64,000 nucleotides of DNA from an uncultured Collinsella sp. (lineage in GTDB: Bacteria > Actinomycetota > Coriobacteriia > Coriobacteriales > Coriobacteriaceae). Within the stretch, counting starts at the first letter, position 1. Each line of letters opens with the position of its first letter. The position numbers and the translations under genes were made by a program. Of this stretch, positions 51,554 to 59,767 are shown piece by piece. A model generated the notes under the pieces. It saw only the letters and a list, made by a program, of their open reading frames with translations, did no database searches and was not told where the DNA came from. Location of the stretch: the NCBI GenBank assembly GCA_958413765.1, contig CATYVH010000006.1, positions 1 through 64,000 of the forward strand. Reading direction: 5' to 3'.

Positions 51554-52255
51554 TTACAGTCCGCGAATCCGTACGGCCTCGGGCGGAAACTCCTGCTCGC
51601 CGGCATCGGTCTTGATGGTCGCGCGGCCCCAGATGTCCAGGCCCGCAAACACACCGACCGCAAGCGGCAAACCGTTGGGCGACACCGCCGCAACCTGACG
51701 ACCCAGCAGCGGCACCATATCGAAGTACTCACCCAGCACCGGAGCCAGCGGGCCGGCAGCGCCCTGTGGTGTGTTGGCGGCAACCGCCCAGGTGTCCACG
51801 CGGGTCAGCACGGCGGCAGCCAGCTCCTCGACCAGCGCTTCGTCGGCCACATCTACACCGAGCTCGCTCAGCGCCGAACGCTCAATATCCACCGTCACGG
51901 CACCGAACATGCCCGCGGCACCGGCACCGCCGTTGACGGCGACGCGCGCGAACGACGTCTCGAACGCGGGCGCGCCGCACACGATATTGCTCGGCCACTC
52001 AATGCCCACCTTGCCGGCAAGGCCCAGGCCCGGCGTCGACGCCGTGCCCACGAGCGCGTCCATCATGCCCATCGCCGCCACAAACGGCAGGCCGTGGAAG
52101 GCATGCATGTTCACGTCCGGGCGCACGACCAGCGAAAACGTCAACGACGTCTCGCCCGCGCTCCAAGCACACCAGCCCGCAGACGCACCCTCGCGACCAG
52201 CGTCGCGCGCGGTGTCGAGCTCGGTACCGACAGCTACGGCATTCATCTCAATCAT
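51554..52255 (-). CDS. Biotin-protein-ligase-like protein lacking catalytic motifs
   Basis: A 233-residue protein aligned by eye to the BirA/BPL catalytic and C-terminal domains: SLTFSLVVRPDV (strand after the biotin loop), GIEWPSNIVCG (the KWPNDI position) and DIWGRATIKTDAGEQEF (C-terminal SH3-like domain). The glycine-rich GRGRRGR loop is replaced by GREGASAGW, and the lysine of KWPND is Glu (EWPSN). It also has no HTH domain. Biotin ligase activity is therefore unlikely or altered. The ATG directly follows the stop of the folP-folK gene (TAGATG), so it is co-translated with it. Confidence 0.6.
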   Translation of the reverse strand: MIEMNAVAVGTELDTARDAGREGASAGWCAWSAGETSLTFSLVVRPDVNMHAFHGLPFVAAMGMMDALVGTASTPGLGLAGKVGIEWPSNIVCGAPAFETSFARVAVNGGAGAAGMFGAVTVDIERSALSELGVDVADEALVEELAAAVLTRVDTWAVAANTPQGAAGPLAPVLGEYFDMVPLLGRQVAAVSPNGLPLAVGVFAGLDIWGRATIKTDAGEQEFPPEAVRIRGL

Positions 52256-53983
52256 CTACATACGCCCCAATTCGCCCACGATATGGCCCACGCGATCCTC
52301 GGGCTCCTTGACCTCGACGCCGTTGTAGCGGAAGAACCGCGCCGGGTCGTGCATCAGGTCCTCGAGCGGCACCAGCACAAAGTCACGCTCGCCGATCAGC
52401 GGATGCGGCAGGCGCAGCTTTTTGCCGCCGTGGGTCTCGCCGTCCATCCACAGCAGGTCCAGGTCGATGGTGCGCGGACCGTTGGCCTTGGCCTTTTTGG
52501 AGCGGTCGCGGCCCAGCTCGGCCTCGATCTTCATGAGCTCGTCGAGCAGCACCAACGGCGCCAGCTCGGTCTTGATCTCGATGACGGCGTTGGCAAACGC
52601 GTCCTGGCGCGTCTCGTAGGCCGGCTCGCTCTCGTAGATGCGCGAGCAGTTGGACACGCAGGTGAGCGGAATCTCGGCGATCATGTCACGTGCGGCGCGG
52701 ATGTTGTCGCAACGATGCCCCAGGTTGGAGCCCACGGCCACAAACGCACGGCGCGGCTGCGGCTTGGCGACAGCCCAGTAACCGTTCAGGAACTGCGCAA
52801 AGCCAGTGGCGTCGTGCACGCGCACGATGTTTGCACCGGCCTGGATAGCGCCCAGGCACACGCCAAACGTGGCGGCATCGCGCGCGGCGGCCTCGGTCAC
52901 GCCCGAGACGGCGCCCACAAAGCGTTTGCGCGACACGGCACACATGAGCGGGTAGCCCAGCGACGCCATCTTGGCGGTCTCGCGCTGGATGACGATGTCC
53001 TCGTTGGCCGTCTTGCCAAAGCCCGGGCCGGGATCGATGCAGATGCGGTCGCGCGACACGCCGGCATGGATGAGCGTGCGGGCCTGGTCGGATAGGAAGC
53101 CCATGACGCGGCGCATGATGGGCGCCGAATCGGGCAGGGTGAAGCGGCGGAGCTGAGAGGTGGGCACGTAGGCTTCCTCGCGGCGGGCGCTGCGGCGCAT
53201 CATGGCAGCCAGGTGGTCATTGGGCTCCGGCGCGGGCTCAGGGGTCGCGGCGGCCTCGGCAGCAGGGGCGGTCTCTTCGGCGGCCGGCGTCTCCTGCTTC
53301 TGCTCGTCCGTAGGCTCCGGCGCGGGCTCCGGATCGCCGAACGGCAGTGAGGGCTGCACCACGCCTCCCGGAAGCTTGGCCTCCGTCTTGGGCTCGCCCA
53401 GCAGCTTGCCGCGGCGACGGCGGGCAGGCTTCTCGGCCTCGCGCGCAGCCTCGGCAGCCGCTTCGCGCGCCTTCTCGGCAACAAACGCCGCGGCCGAGGT
53501 ATCGAGCTGCACCGTCGCATGCGTGCGGGTGGGCGCCGCGACCTCGCCGGCGTGCATCACGATGACGCCGCAGGTGCTCGTCGCGACAAACTCGACCATC
53601 TTGGGGTCGGTGAAGCCCGTCACGTCGTTGACGATCGAGGCGCCGCAGCGCACGGCCGCCTTGGCAACCGCCACGTGGCGCGTGTCGATCGAGACGATGG
53701 CGCCCTCTTTGGCCAGCGCGCGCACCACGGGCAGCACGCGGCGAGCCTCCTCGTCGGGATTAACCGGGGTAAAGCCGGGGCGCGTGGACTCGCCGCCCAC
53801 GTCGATGATGTCGGCGCCGGCGTCGAGCATCGCCAGGCCGTACTCGATGGCGGCATCCGGGTCGAAGTGCTCCCCGCCGTCACTAAACGAATCGGGCGTC
53901 ACGTTGAGGACGCCCATGATGCGCGGGCGGTCAAAGCTGAGCTCGTACTTTCCGCACCGCCATGTCTTGCTATCGTTCGCCAT
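52256..53983 (-). CDS. folP: Bifunctional dihydropteroate synthase / HPPK (FolP-FolK fusion)
   Basis: A 575-residue fusion for two steps of folate synthesis. The DHPS part (1-about 415) has IMGVLNVTPDSFSDGG, VGGESTRPG, SIDTRH, NDVTG, then DPGPGFGKT and VSRKRFVG. The HPPK part (about 420-575) has AVGSNLG, ESEPAYET, RTIDLDLL and LPHP. A Pro/Glu/Ala/Arg-rich insert of about 130 residues (150-285) splits DHPS after VIVMH, the loop following beta-strand 5. GAGGAGG precedes the ATG at 53983; the longer frame has no site. The order in most genomes is folP then folK; here both are one polypeptide. Confidence 0.9.
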   Translation of the reverse strand: MANDSKTWRCGKYELSFDRPRIMGVLNVTPDSFSDGGEHFDPDAAIEYGLAMLDAGADIIDVGGESTRPGFTPVNPDEEARRVLPVVRALAKEGAIVSIDTRHVAVAKAAVRCGASIVNDVTGFTDPKMVEFVATSTCGVIVMHAGEVAAPTRTHATVQLDTSAAAFVAEKAREAAAEAAREAEKPARRRRGKLLGEPKTEAKLPGGVVQPSLPFGDPEPAPEPTDEQKQETPAAEETAPAAEAAATPEPAPEPNDHLAAMMRRSARREEAYVPTSQLRRFTLPDSAPIMRRVMGFLSDQARTLIHAGVSRDRICIDPGPGFGKTANEDIVIQRETAKMASLGYPLMCAVSRKRFVGAVSGVTEAAARDAATFGVCLGAIQAGANIVRVHDATGFAQFLNGYWAVAKPQPRRAFVAVGSNLGHRCDNIRAARDMIAEIPLTCVSNCSRIYESEPAYETRQDAFANAVIEIKTELAPLVLLDELMKIEAELGRDRSKKAKANGPRTIDLDLLWMDGETHGGKKLRLPHPLIGERDFVLVPLEDLMHDPARFFRYNGVEVKEPEDRVGHIVGELGRM

Positions 53984-54077
53984 GAACATCCTCCTCAAAT
54001 GCCCGCGCCGCCGCGCTCGGGCGCAGGCGGCGGGGTCGCTTTGCAATCAGTCTTTCTATTGTATCCGCGCACGCGGG

Positions 54078-54830
54078 CTAAAACGCAAACGCAGCCGCGA
54101 TGTCGCAAGAAATCAGCAGGTCGGCATTTGCATCCTGATCGGTGGGAGCAAGATTGCAAATGGCCAGCGTATCGCCGGTAAAGTAACGCGTAAGGCCCGC
54201 CGCCGGATACACCACGAGCGAGGTCCCGCCCACAATGAGGGCATCGGCCGCGGCGATGGCGGCAACGGCGCCGGTCAGCACGCACTCATCGAGCGGCTCC
54301 TCGTAGAGCACCACATCGGGCTTAATGCGCCCGCCGCACGCAGGACACATGGGCACGCCCGCGGCGTCCTCGTGCTCGCGCGAGCAAATCCACTCGGCAC
54401 TATAGACCGCGCCGCACGACTGGCAAATGTTGCGATGGACCGAGCCGTGCAGCTCGAACACACGCTGCGATCCTGCCATCTGATGCAGGCCGTCAATGTT
54501 TTGCGTCACCACGGCATTTAGCTTGCCGGCGCGCTCCAGCTCGGCCAGCTTGGTGTGGCAGCGATTGGGCTTAGCGCCAAGCGCGATCATCTTGGTGCGG
54601 TAGAAGTCGAAGAACTCGGCCGGATGCGCCTCATAAAAGCTATGCGAGAGCATGGTCTCGGGCGGGTAGGCAAACTGCTGGTGGTACAGGCCATCCACGC
54701 TGCGGAAATCGGGGATGCCGCTCGCCGTGGAAACACCCGCGCCGCCAAAGAAGACCACGCGCTCGTGGGTGTCGAACAGCTCCGCCAGCGCGGCGGAGGC
54801 CTGCTTGGAATCCGTTATTGCCTGCGTCAT
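54078..54830 (-). CDS. NAD-dependent protein deacetylase (sirtuin)
   Basis: A 250-residue class III deacetylase. FFGGAGVSTASGIPDFRS (28-45) binds NAD; TQNIDGLHQMAGS holds the Asn/Asp of the active site; the catalytic His is in ELHGS. The Zn site is CQSC...CPAC. The C-terminal IVGGTSLVVYPAA is also conserved. The ATG at 54830 has GGAG upstream. It removes acyl groups from lysines, as in CobB. It is divergent from exoIII across a 135-base spacer with a repeated CAGCATGCG word. Length is typical. Confidence 0.92.
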   Translation of the reverse strand: MTQAITDSKQASAALAELFDTHERVVFFGGAGVSTASGIPDFRSVDGLYHQQFAYPPETMLSHSFYEAHPAEFFDFYRTKMIALGAKPNRCHTKLAELERAGKLNAVVTQNIDGLHQMAGSQRVFELHGSVHRNICQSCGAVYSAEWICSREHEDAAGVPMCPACGGRIKPDVVLYEEPLDECVLTGAVAAIAAADALIVGGTSLVVYPAAGLTRYFTGDTLAICNLAPTDQDANADLLISCDIAAAFAF

Positions 54831-54965
54831 ATGAGTTCTCCGTCCCTGCTGGTCGGGCAGCGCCGGGCGATGTCCCAGCATGCGACCTTTAAGTCAGCAT
54901 GCGCGGAGCCCACCCCGCCCCTGTTGCGCTAATCTTAAGCCTGCCAACCCCGTCGAAAGGACACC

Positions 54966-55784
54966 ATGCCTCAGACTTACACTTTCGCCTCGTGGAACGT
55001 CAACGGCCTGCGCGCCGTGCTCAAAAAGGACCCGAGCTTTATCCAGATCGCGCAAGAACTCGACGTCGATATCCTGGCGCTGCAAGAGACCAAGTTGCAA
55101 GAAGGCCAGGTCGATATTGACCTGCCCGGCTATCACCAAACCTGGAGCTACGCCGAGCGTAAAGGCTATTCGGGCACTGCGGTCTTTAGCCGCCAGGAAC
55201 CGCTGCGCGTGCTGCACGCCGACGCACTGCTACCCTACGCCGGCGAGAACGAGGCGGCCGTACTCGTCGCCCAAGCCGCAACCGAGGGCCGCGTCTGCGC
55301 GCTGGAGTTCGACAAGTTCTGGTTTGTGGATGTCTACACTCCCAACGCGCAAAACGAACTCGCCCGCATCGACGTGCGCATGGCCTGGGACGATGCTTAC
55401 CGCGGCTTTTTGAACGCGCTCGAGCGCGAGACCGGCAAACCCGTCGTGACCTGCGGCGACTTTAACGTGGCGCACGAGGAGATCGACCTTAAGAACCCCA
55501 AGTCCAACCGCGGCAACGCCGGCTTTTCGGACGAGGAGCGCGGCAAGTTTACCGAGCTGCTCAACGCCGGCTTTACCGATACCTGGCGCGCGGCAAACCC
55601 CGACGTCGAGGGCGTCTACAGCTGGTGGAGCTATCGCTTTAATGCCCGCAAGAACAACGCCGGCTGGCGCATCGACTACTTCCTGGTAAGCGACGCAATC
55701 GCCGACAACGTACGCGACACCGGCATCCGCGGCGACATCTTCGGCAGCGACCACTGCCCCGTCACCCTCACGCTAGAGCTCTAG
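54966..55784 (+). CDS. xth: Exodeoxyribonuclease III (AP endonuclease)
   Basis: A 272-residue exoIII/ExoA family nuclease for base-excision repair. WNVNGLRA (10-17), LALQETK with E41 (metal), TPNAQNEL, GDFNVAHEEIDL, IDYFLVS, and FGSDHCPV with the catalytic His all match. AAAGGA is upstream of the ATG at 54966. Size is usual for the family. The gene is followed by two family C palindromes. Confidence 0.95.
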   Translation: MPQTYTFASWNVNGLRAVLKKDPSFIQIAQELDVDILALQETKLQEGQVDIDLPGYHQTWSYAERKGYSGTAVFSRQEPLRVLHADALLPYAGENEAAVLVAQAATEGRVCALEFDKFWFVDVYTPNAQNELARIDVRMAWDDAYRGFLNALERETGKPVVTCGDFNVAHEEIDLKNPKSNRGNAGFSDEERGKFTELLNAGFTDTWRAANPDVEGVYSWWSYRFNARKNNAGWRIDYFLVSDAIADNVRDTGIRGDIFGSDHCPVTLTLEL

Positions 55785-55857
55785 CCCCAGCTGATCCCCT
55801 GGGGACGGAGGAAAACGAATCATTTTGGGCCTCGTGGTGGTATCCACGTGACCCATC

Positions 55858-56018
55858 CGCCACGAAACACGCCCATCTACTACGTTTAAGCCACCACCCT
55901 CAACCACAGCGAACAACGCAAAAAGAAAACCGCAGGTAGAAAGCCTGCGGTTTTTCATAAAACGCGGTTGTGTTTGGGGGTGTCGGGTCAAACGTAGTAG
56001 ATAGGCTGATTTCGTGGC
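55858..56018. repeat. Nested palindrome, family C, copy 4
   Basis: Outer arms (about 55858-55887 and 55990-56018, CATCTACTACGTTT core) flank ACCACCCTC/GGGGGTGT stems and a perfect central hairpin AAAACCGCAGG-TAGAAAG-CCTGCGGTTTT (55926-55954), which could also terminate exoIII transcription. Confidence 0.75.
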
Positions 56019-56120
56019 GGGCGAGTTCAGCTGATTCCCCGGGGACGTCTGGAGACGGAAGAAAACGGATCAATTTGGCTCTTGAGGGTCACGACGCCCG
56101 TCATATCAGCCGGCCATTCC

Positions 56121-56272
56121 AAAACTATGCCAGTTTACGGGGCTAAATCGCGAACCCCCAACCATACGCAATTCCGAAATAATAAAACCGCAGGTAAACG
56201 GCTTGCTCTATTTCAAAAATAGCCGGCATGGTCTGCTTGTGCCAATCTGGCCCCGTAAACCGGCATAGTTTT
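56121..56272. repeat. Nested palindrome, family C, copy 5
   Basis: Arms 56121-56143 and 56250-56272 (AAAACTATGCC...TTTACGGGGC) differ at one position. The centre holds AAAACCGCAGGTAAACGGC. With copy 4 and two GATCC/TTTTC modules it fills the 535 bases between exoIII and the ECF genes; no gene is visible. Confidence 0.75.
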
Positions 56273-56319
56273 AAAATGACACTTCGGCAGTATTGATTCC
56301 CGCCCCGGCGCAACCAGCC

Positions 56320-57033
56320 CTACAGTCCGTACTTCACGACGACTCGGTTGATGCGGCGACACCAAGGCTTGTACAGGGCGACCAAAAACACGCAGGTCGC
56401 AAGGCCGTGCGTGATATCGAACGGTACGGCGGTGGCAAGACGCGCCATGGCACCCGCCCACGTGAGCGGTTGAACAAAACCGATAATGTCGTAGGCGTTG
56501 ATCACAACGCCGTACAGCAAACCCGAAGCAAAGCCGTAGGTCAGCAGCGCCGGCATACGCACGGTGCCGTCGGCGCGGTCGAACGCACCCGCATGCGCCA
56601 GCGCACCGCCAACGTATCCCACGAGCCCCCAGGCATACATCTGCCACGGCGTCCACATGCCCTGTCCAAAAAAGAAATTGCTGGTCAGCGCCGCCAGCGC
56701 GCCAACCATAAAACCATTGCGGCGACCAAGCGTCGCCCCCGCGATAATGGCGATGGCACTCACGGGTTTAAAGTCGGGAATGGGGCCAAACAAGATGCGC
56801 CCCGCCGCGGCCAACGCCGCCAGAACCAGCGTTGGCATAATCTGGCGCAGGCCCGGTCGCGACGCCTCATAGCCTGCAAAGAACAGCGCAAGCACCAGCG
56901 CCACCACGACAAGCATGGCGAGCGCCGCCTGCTCAACGCCCGCCAGCAACGCCGAAGCCATCACGGCTGGCACCGCCAGCAGCAGCGGTATCTCCAGTTT
57001 TGCGAGTAGGCGCACGATGCGATAATCCGCCAT
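56320..57033 (-). CDS. ECF transporter substrate-binding (S) component
   Basis: A 237-residue membrane protein with about six helices. The segment GPIPDFKPVSAIAIIAGATLGRR and SNFFFGQGMWTPWQMYAWGLVGY are characteristic of a group of ECF S components (CbrT-like, some linked to cobalamin). The ATG at 57033 follows the EcfA stop closely. It is the specificity subunit of the complex with the EcfA-EcfA and EcfT proteins upstream. The vitamin is not certain. Confidence 0.75.
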   Translation of the reverse strand: MADYRIVRLLAKLEIPLLLAVPAVMASALLAGVEQAALAMLVVVALVLALFFAGYEASRPGLRQIMPTLVLAALAAAGRILFGPIPDFKPVSAIAIIAGATLGRRNGFMVGALAALTSNFFFGQGMWTPWQMYAWGLVGYVGGALAHAGAFDRADGTVRMPALLTYGFASGLLYGVVINAYDIIGFVQPLTWAGAMARLATAVPFDITHGLATCVFLVALYKPWCRRINRVVVKYGL

Positions 57034-57037
57034 CCCA

Positions 57038-58681
57038 TCACGCCCTATAAAACACGTTGTCGGCAAAGAAGTCGGCCGGCGGCTCCATGCAGGCAATCTC
57101 GCCATCGAACATCATGGCGATGTCGTCGGCGACCTGCTCGGCAAAGTCCAAATCGTGCGTAGCCATGATGACGGTGCCGCCAGCCTTCGCATGGTCACGC
57201 AGGGCGCGAGCGATGATGCGGCGGCTCTCCAGGTCCAAGCCCTTCGTGGGCTCGTCAAGCAGCAGCAGCTCGGGGCCAATCAGCAGCAGCTTTGCCAGCG
57301 CGAGCAGCTGGCGCTGTCCGCCCGAGAGGTCGTAGGGGTGACGCGTCTCCAGGCCGTCCAATCCCAGTTGCGCCGCACGCTCCCGCGCCAAGTTCTCGTC
57401 ATATCCGCAGGTCGAGGCCCATTCCATCAGCTCATCGTGAACCGTCTCGGCAACCAGCAATGCTTTGGGGTTCTGAGGCAGCAGCGCCGCCGAGGCCGCT
57501 CCGCGCACCATGCGGCCGCGCTGCAGCTTGGCGGTCTTCGCCAGCACCGAGAGCATCGTCGACTTACCGCATCCGTTGCCGCCCACGATCGCATGCACCG
57601 CACCGGCCGAAAACGCCACGTCGAGCCCGCGCAGCACCCAGCCGCCCGCGCGATCGTAGCGAAACCAGCTCCCTGCCAGGGTGGTAGCCGACCCGCCGTG
57701 CATTTTTTGGAGTATTCTGCTCCCATCCGTGCGCGGGAAGGCTTCCGAGCCGTTCTCGAGCGACGTTTGCGCCACAAATTCGGACGATTTGTCCAATTCC
57801 GAACTTTTTTTCGCGCTCGATACGTCCCCGGGCGGCTCCAGAGAGCCCAAATTGTCCTCACGCCTGCTGAATACTCCGTTTTTTGCACATCGGACGGCAC
57901 CCCACCCCAACATGTCGTCGGAAAACAACGATTCTCGGCGTCCCAAAGAAGCCATATCCGCCACCTCGCGCACGCGACCGTCCTCAATCCGGTACGCACA
58001 CGTCGCATACTCGAGCATTGGACGCGGTTGATGCGTAGCCACAACAACCGTGCAGCCCAACTCACGGTTCACGCGAAACAGCGCGTGCAGAAAATTCTTC
58101 TCGGCAACGGGATCGAGCTGAGACGTGGGCTCGTCGAGTAGCAGCACACGCGGACGCAGCGCCAGGACGGCGGCAAGCGACAGCAGCTGCTTGCGGCCGC
58201 CCGAAAGCGTATCGGTATCGCGATGAAGCCAGTCCTCCAGACCAAAGAAATAGCTGGTCTCAGCTACGCGACGGCGCATCTCATCACGTGCTAGCCCCAA
58301 GTTTTCCAGGCCAAACGCCATCTCGTGCCACACGGTTTCGCACACGATCTGGTTCTCGGGATCCTGGAACACATAGCCCACGCGCTCCGCCGATGCCCGC
58401 ACGTCCATGTCGGCAACGTTCTCGCCCAGCACGCGCGCATCACCAGTGCGCTCGCCCGCCGGCGCGATCTCGGGCTTGAGCAGCGACAGCAGCGTCGACT
58501 TGCCCGAACCGGTACCGCCAACAAGCAGCGCAAATGCACCTTGGGGAACACGCCAATCAAGCCCCTCGAGCACCGGTGCCTCGGCCCCGGGATAGGCAAA
58601 ACTAAGGCCCTGCACCTCAATCGCCGGAATATCCGGGCCGCACGCCGCGCCCGACACCGGGCCCCTATCCAACCGAGCCAT
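57038..58681 (-). CDS. ECF transporter ATPase with two fused ABC domains
   Basis: A 547-residue protein containing two complete nucleotide-binding domains. First: GGTGSGKST, LSGGRKQLLSLAA, VLLLDEPTSQLD. Second: GGNGCGKST, LSGGQRQLLALAKLL, LLLLDEPTKGLD. A charged linker (about 255-320) joins them. It corresponds to EcfA1 and EcfA2, usually two genes. The ATG overlaps the EcfT stop (TGATG). It provides energy for vitamin uptake. Confidence 0.92.
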   Translation of the reverse strand: MARLDRGPVSGAACGPDIPAIEVQGLSFAYPGAEAPVLEGLDWRVPQGAFALLVGGTGSGKSTLLSLLKPEIAPAGERTGDARVLGENVADMDVRASAERVGYVFQDPENQIVCETVWHEMAFGLENLGLARDEMRRRVAETSYFFGLEDWLHRDTDTLSGGRKQLLSLAAVLALRPRVLLLDEPTSQLDPVAEKNFLHALFRVNRELGCTVVVATHQPRPMLEYATCAYRIEDGRVREVADMASLGRRESLFSDDMLGWGAVRCAKNGVFSRREDNLGSLEPPGDVSSAKKSSELDKSSEFVAQTSLENGSEAFPRTDGSRILQKMHGGSATTLAGSWFRYDRAGGWVLRGLDVAFSAGAVHAIVGGNGCGKSTMLSVLAKTAKLQRGRMVRGAASAALLPQNPKALLVAETVHDELMEWASTCGYDENLARERAAQLGLDGLETRHPYDLSGGQRQLLALAKLLLIGPELLLLDEPTKGLDLESRRIIARALRDHAKAGGTVIMATHDLDFAEQVADDIAMMFDGEIACMEPPADFFADNVFYRA

Positions 58682-59568
58682 CAGCCAAACCTCTTCTCAT
58701 CAATCGCGTGCGACGCGCAAGGCAGCATCATCCAGGCAGCGTACACGACATAGCCCCGCCACGGCGCCGGCACCGAGAGCTGCGGATAAAACGAATACTG
58801 CGTTGTCGCGGTCCATGCCACCGCCACCGCGGCGGCACCAAACACCGCAAGCCCAGCCAGCGCGGCAACGTCGCTGCGCCCCAGTCGATACCGCGCATAC
58901 GTCGTACGACGCGTCGCGGCACCCCACCCGCGCGAGCGCATCGCGTCCGCGCGCTCCAGCGAATCTTCCATGCCCCAGCCCATCAACACACTCGATGCCC
59001 GCAAACGCGAACGCACGGGGTCGGCCGGCGCGCTGCCCGGCACATCAATCGCATCCTGCACCGCCAGCACCGTACGACCGCGGCGCAAAAACTGCGGGAT
59101 AAGCCTCATGCACATCGAGATCATGAGCGCAATCACCGGCGCGGCATTGCCCAGCAGCGCGAGTACCTTGTCGTATTCGAGCATCGATGCCGCCGCCTCA
59201 AACCACAACACGCTCGCCACAAACAGCCCGCCCATGCACAGGCCGTATACCATGCTCTCCAGATACACCGCGCGCATGCCAATACGGAACAGCTCCGTCG
59301 AACCCGAGGCGCTAAACAGCGGATTGAGCAGCGCGACGATCAAAATCACCGGCAGCTGCCAGCGGAGCGCGCCCAGCGTGCGGGCAGCCCCACGCGTCGC
59401 AAATCCATACGCCAGCCCGCCTGCGAGCGACAGCGCGATCAGTACCGGCTGCATCGAGAACATAGTGAGCCCCAGCGTCAGCACTATATAGAGTGCCGGC
59501 ACAGCCGGATGCGACATCGAGAATGCCGCGACGGGCCCGCCGCCAAACTCCTCTCGTATGTTATCCAC
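58681..59568 (-). CDS. ECF transporter transmembrane (T) component
   Basis: About 295 residues with five or six helices. The conserved cytoplasmic ATPase-docking motif is visible: the segment ASSVLMGWGMEDSLERADAMRSRGWG has the A-R-G type signature of EcfT/CbiQ proteins (DAMRSRG). The GTG at 59568 is chosen; the frame is open to 59739 and ATG at 59514 is an alternative. It anchors the S component and both ATPase domains. Divergent from glmU. Confidence 0.8.
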   Translation of the reverse strand: MDNIREEFGGGPVAAFSMSHPAVPALYIVLTLGLTMFSMQPVLIALSLAGGLAYGFATRGAARTLGALRWQLPVILIVALLNPLFSASGSTELFRIGMRAVYLESMVYGLCMGGLFVASVLWFEAAASMLEYDKVLALLGNAAPVIALMISMCMRLIPQFLRRGRTVLAVQDAIDVPGSAPADPVRSRLRASSVLMGWGMEDSLERADAMRSRGWGAATRRTTYARYRLGRSDVAALAGLAVFGAAAVAVAWTATTQYSFYPQLSVPAPWRGYVVYAAWMMLPCASHAIDEKRFG

Positions 59569-59767
59569 GGGCACCCCCGTTCCCTCGCTCAAACAACAGC
59601 TCCGCAGCACCGCCAACGCCGCACGCACGCAGTGCAAACGCCACGCCGGCGGCGCAAGCCTCAACCGCCGCAAACCAATCGTTACGCGCTCGTCATATGC
59701 CTGCGGTATCATATTGCGCCGTGTATCGTTTCCAAACACACGTCTCTATAACGTAACAGGAGATCAC

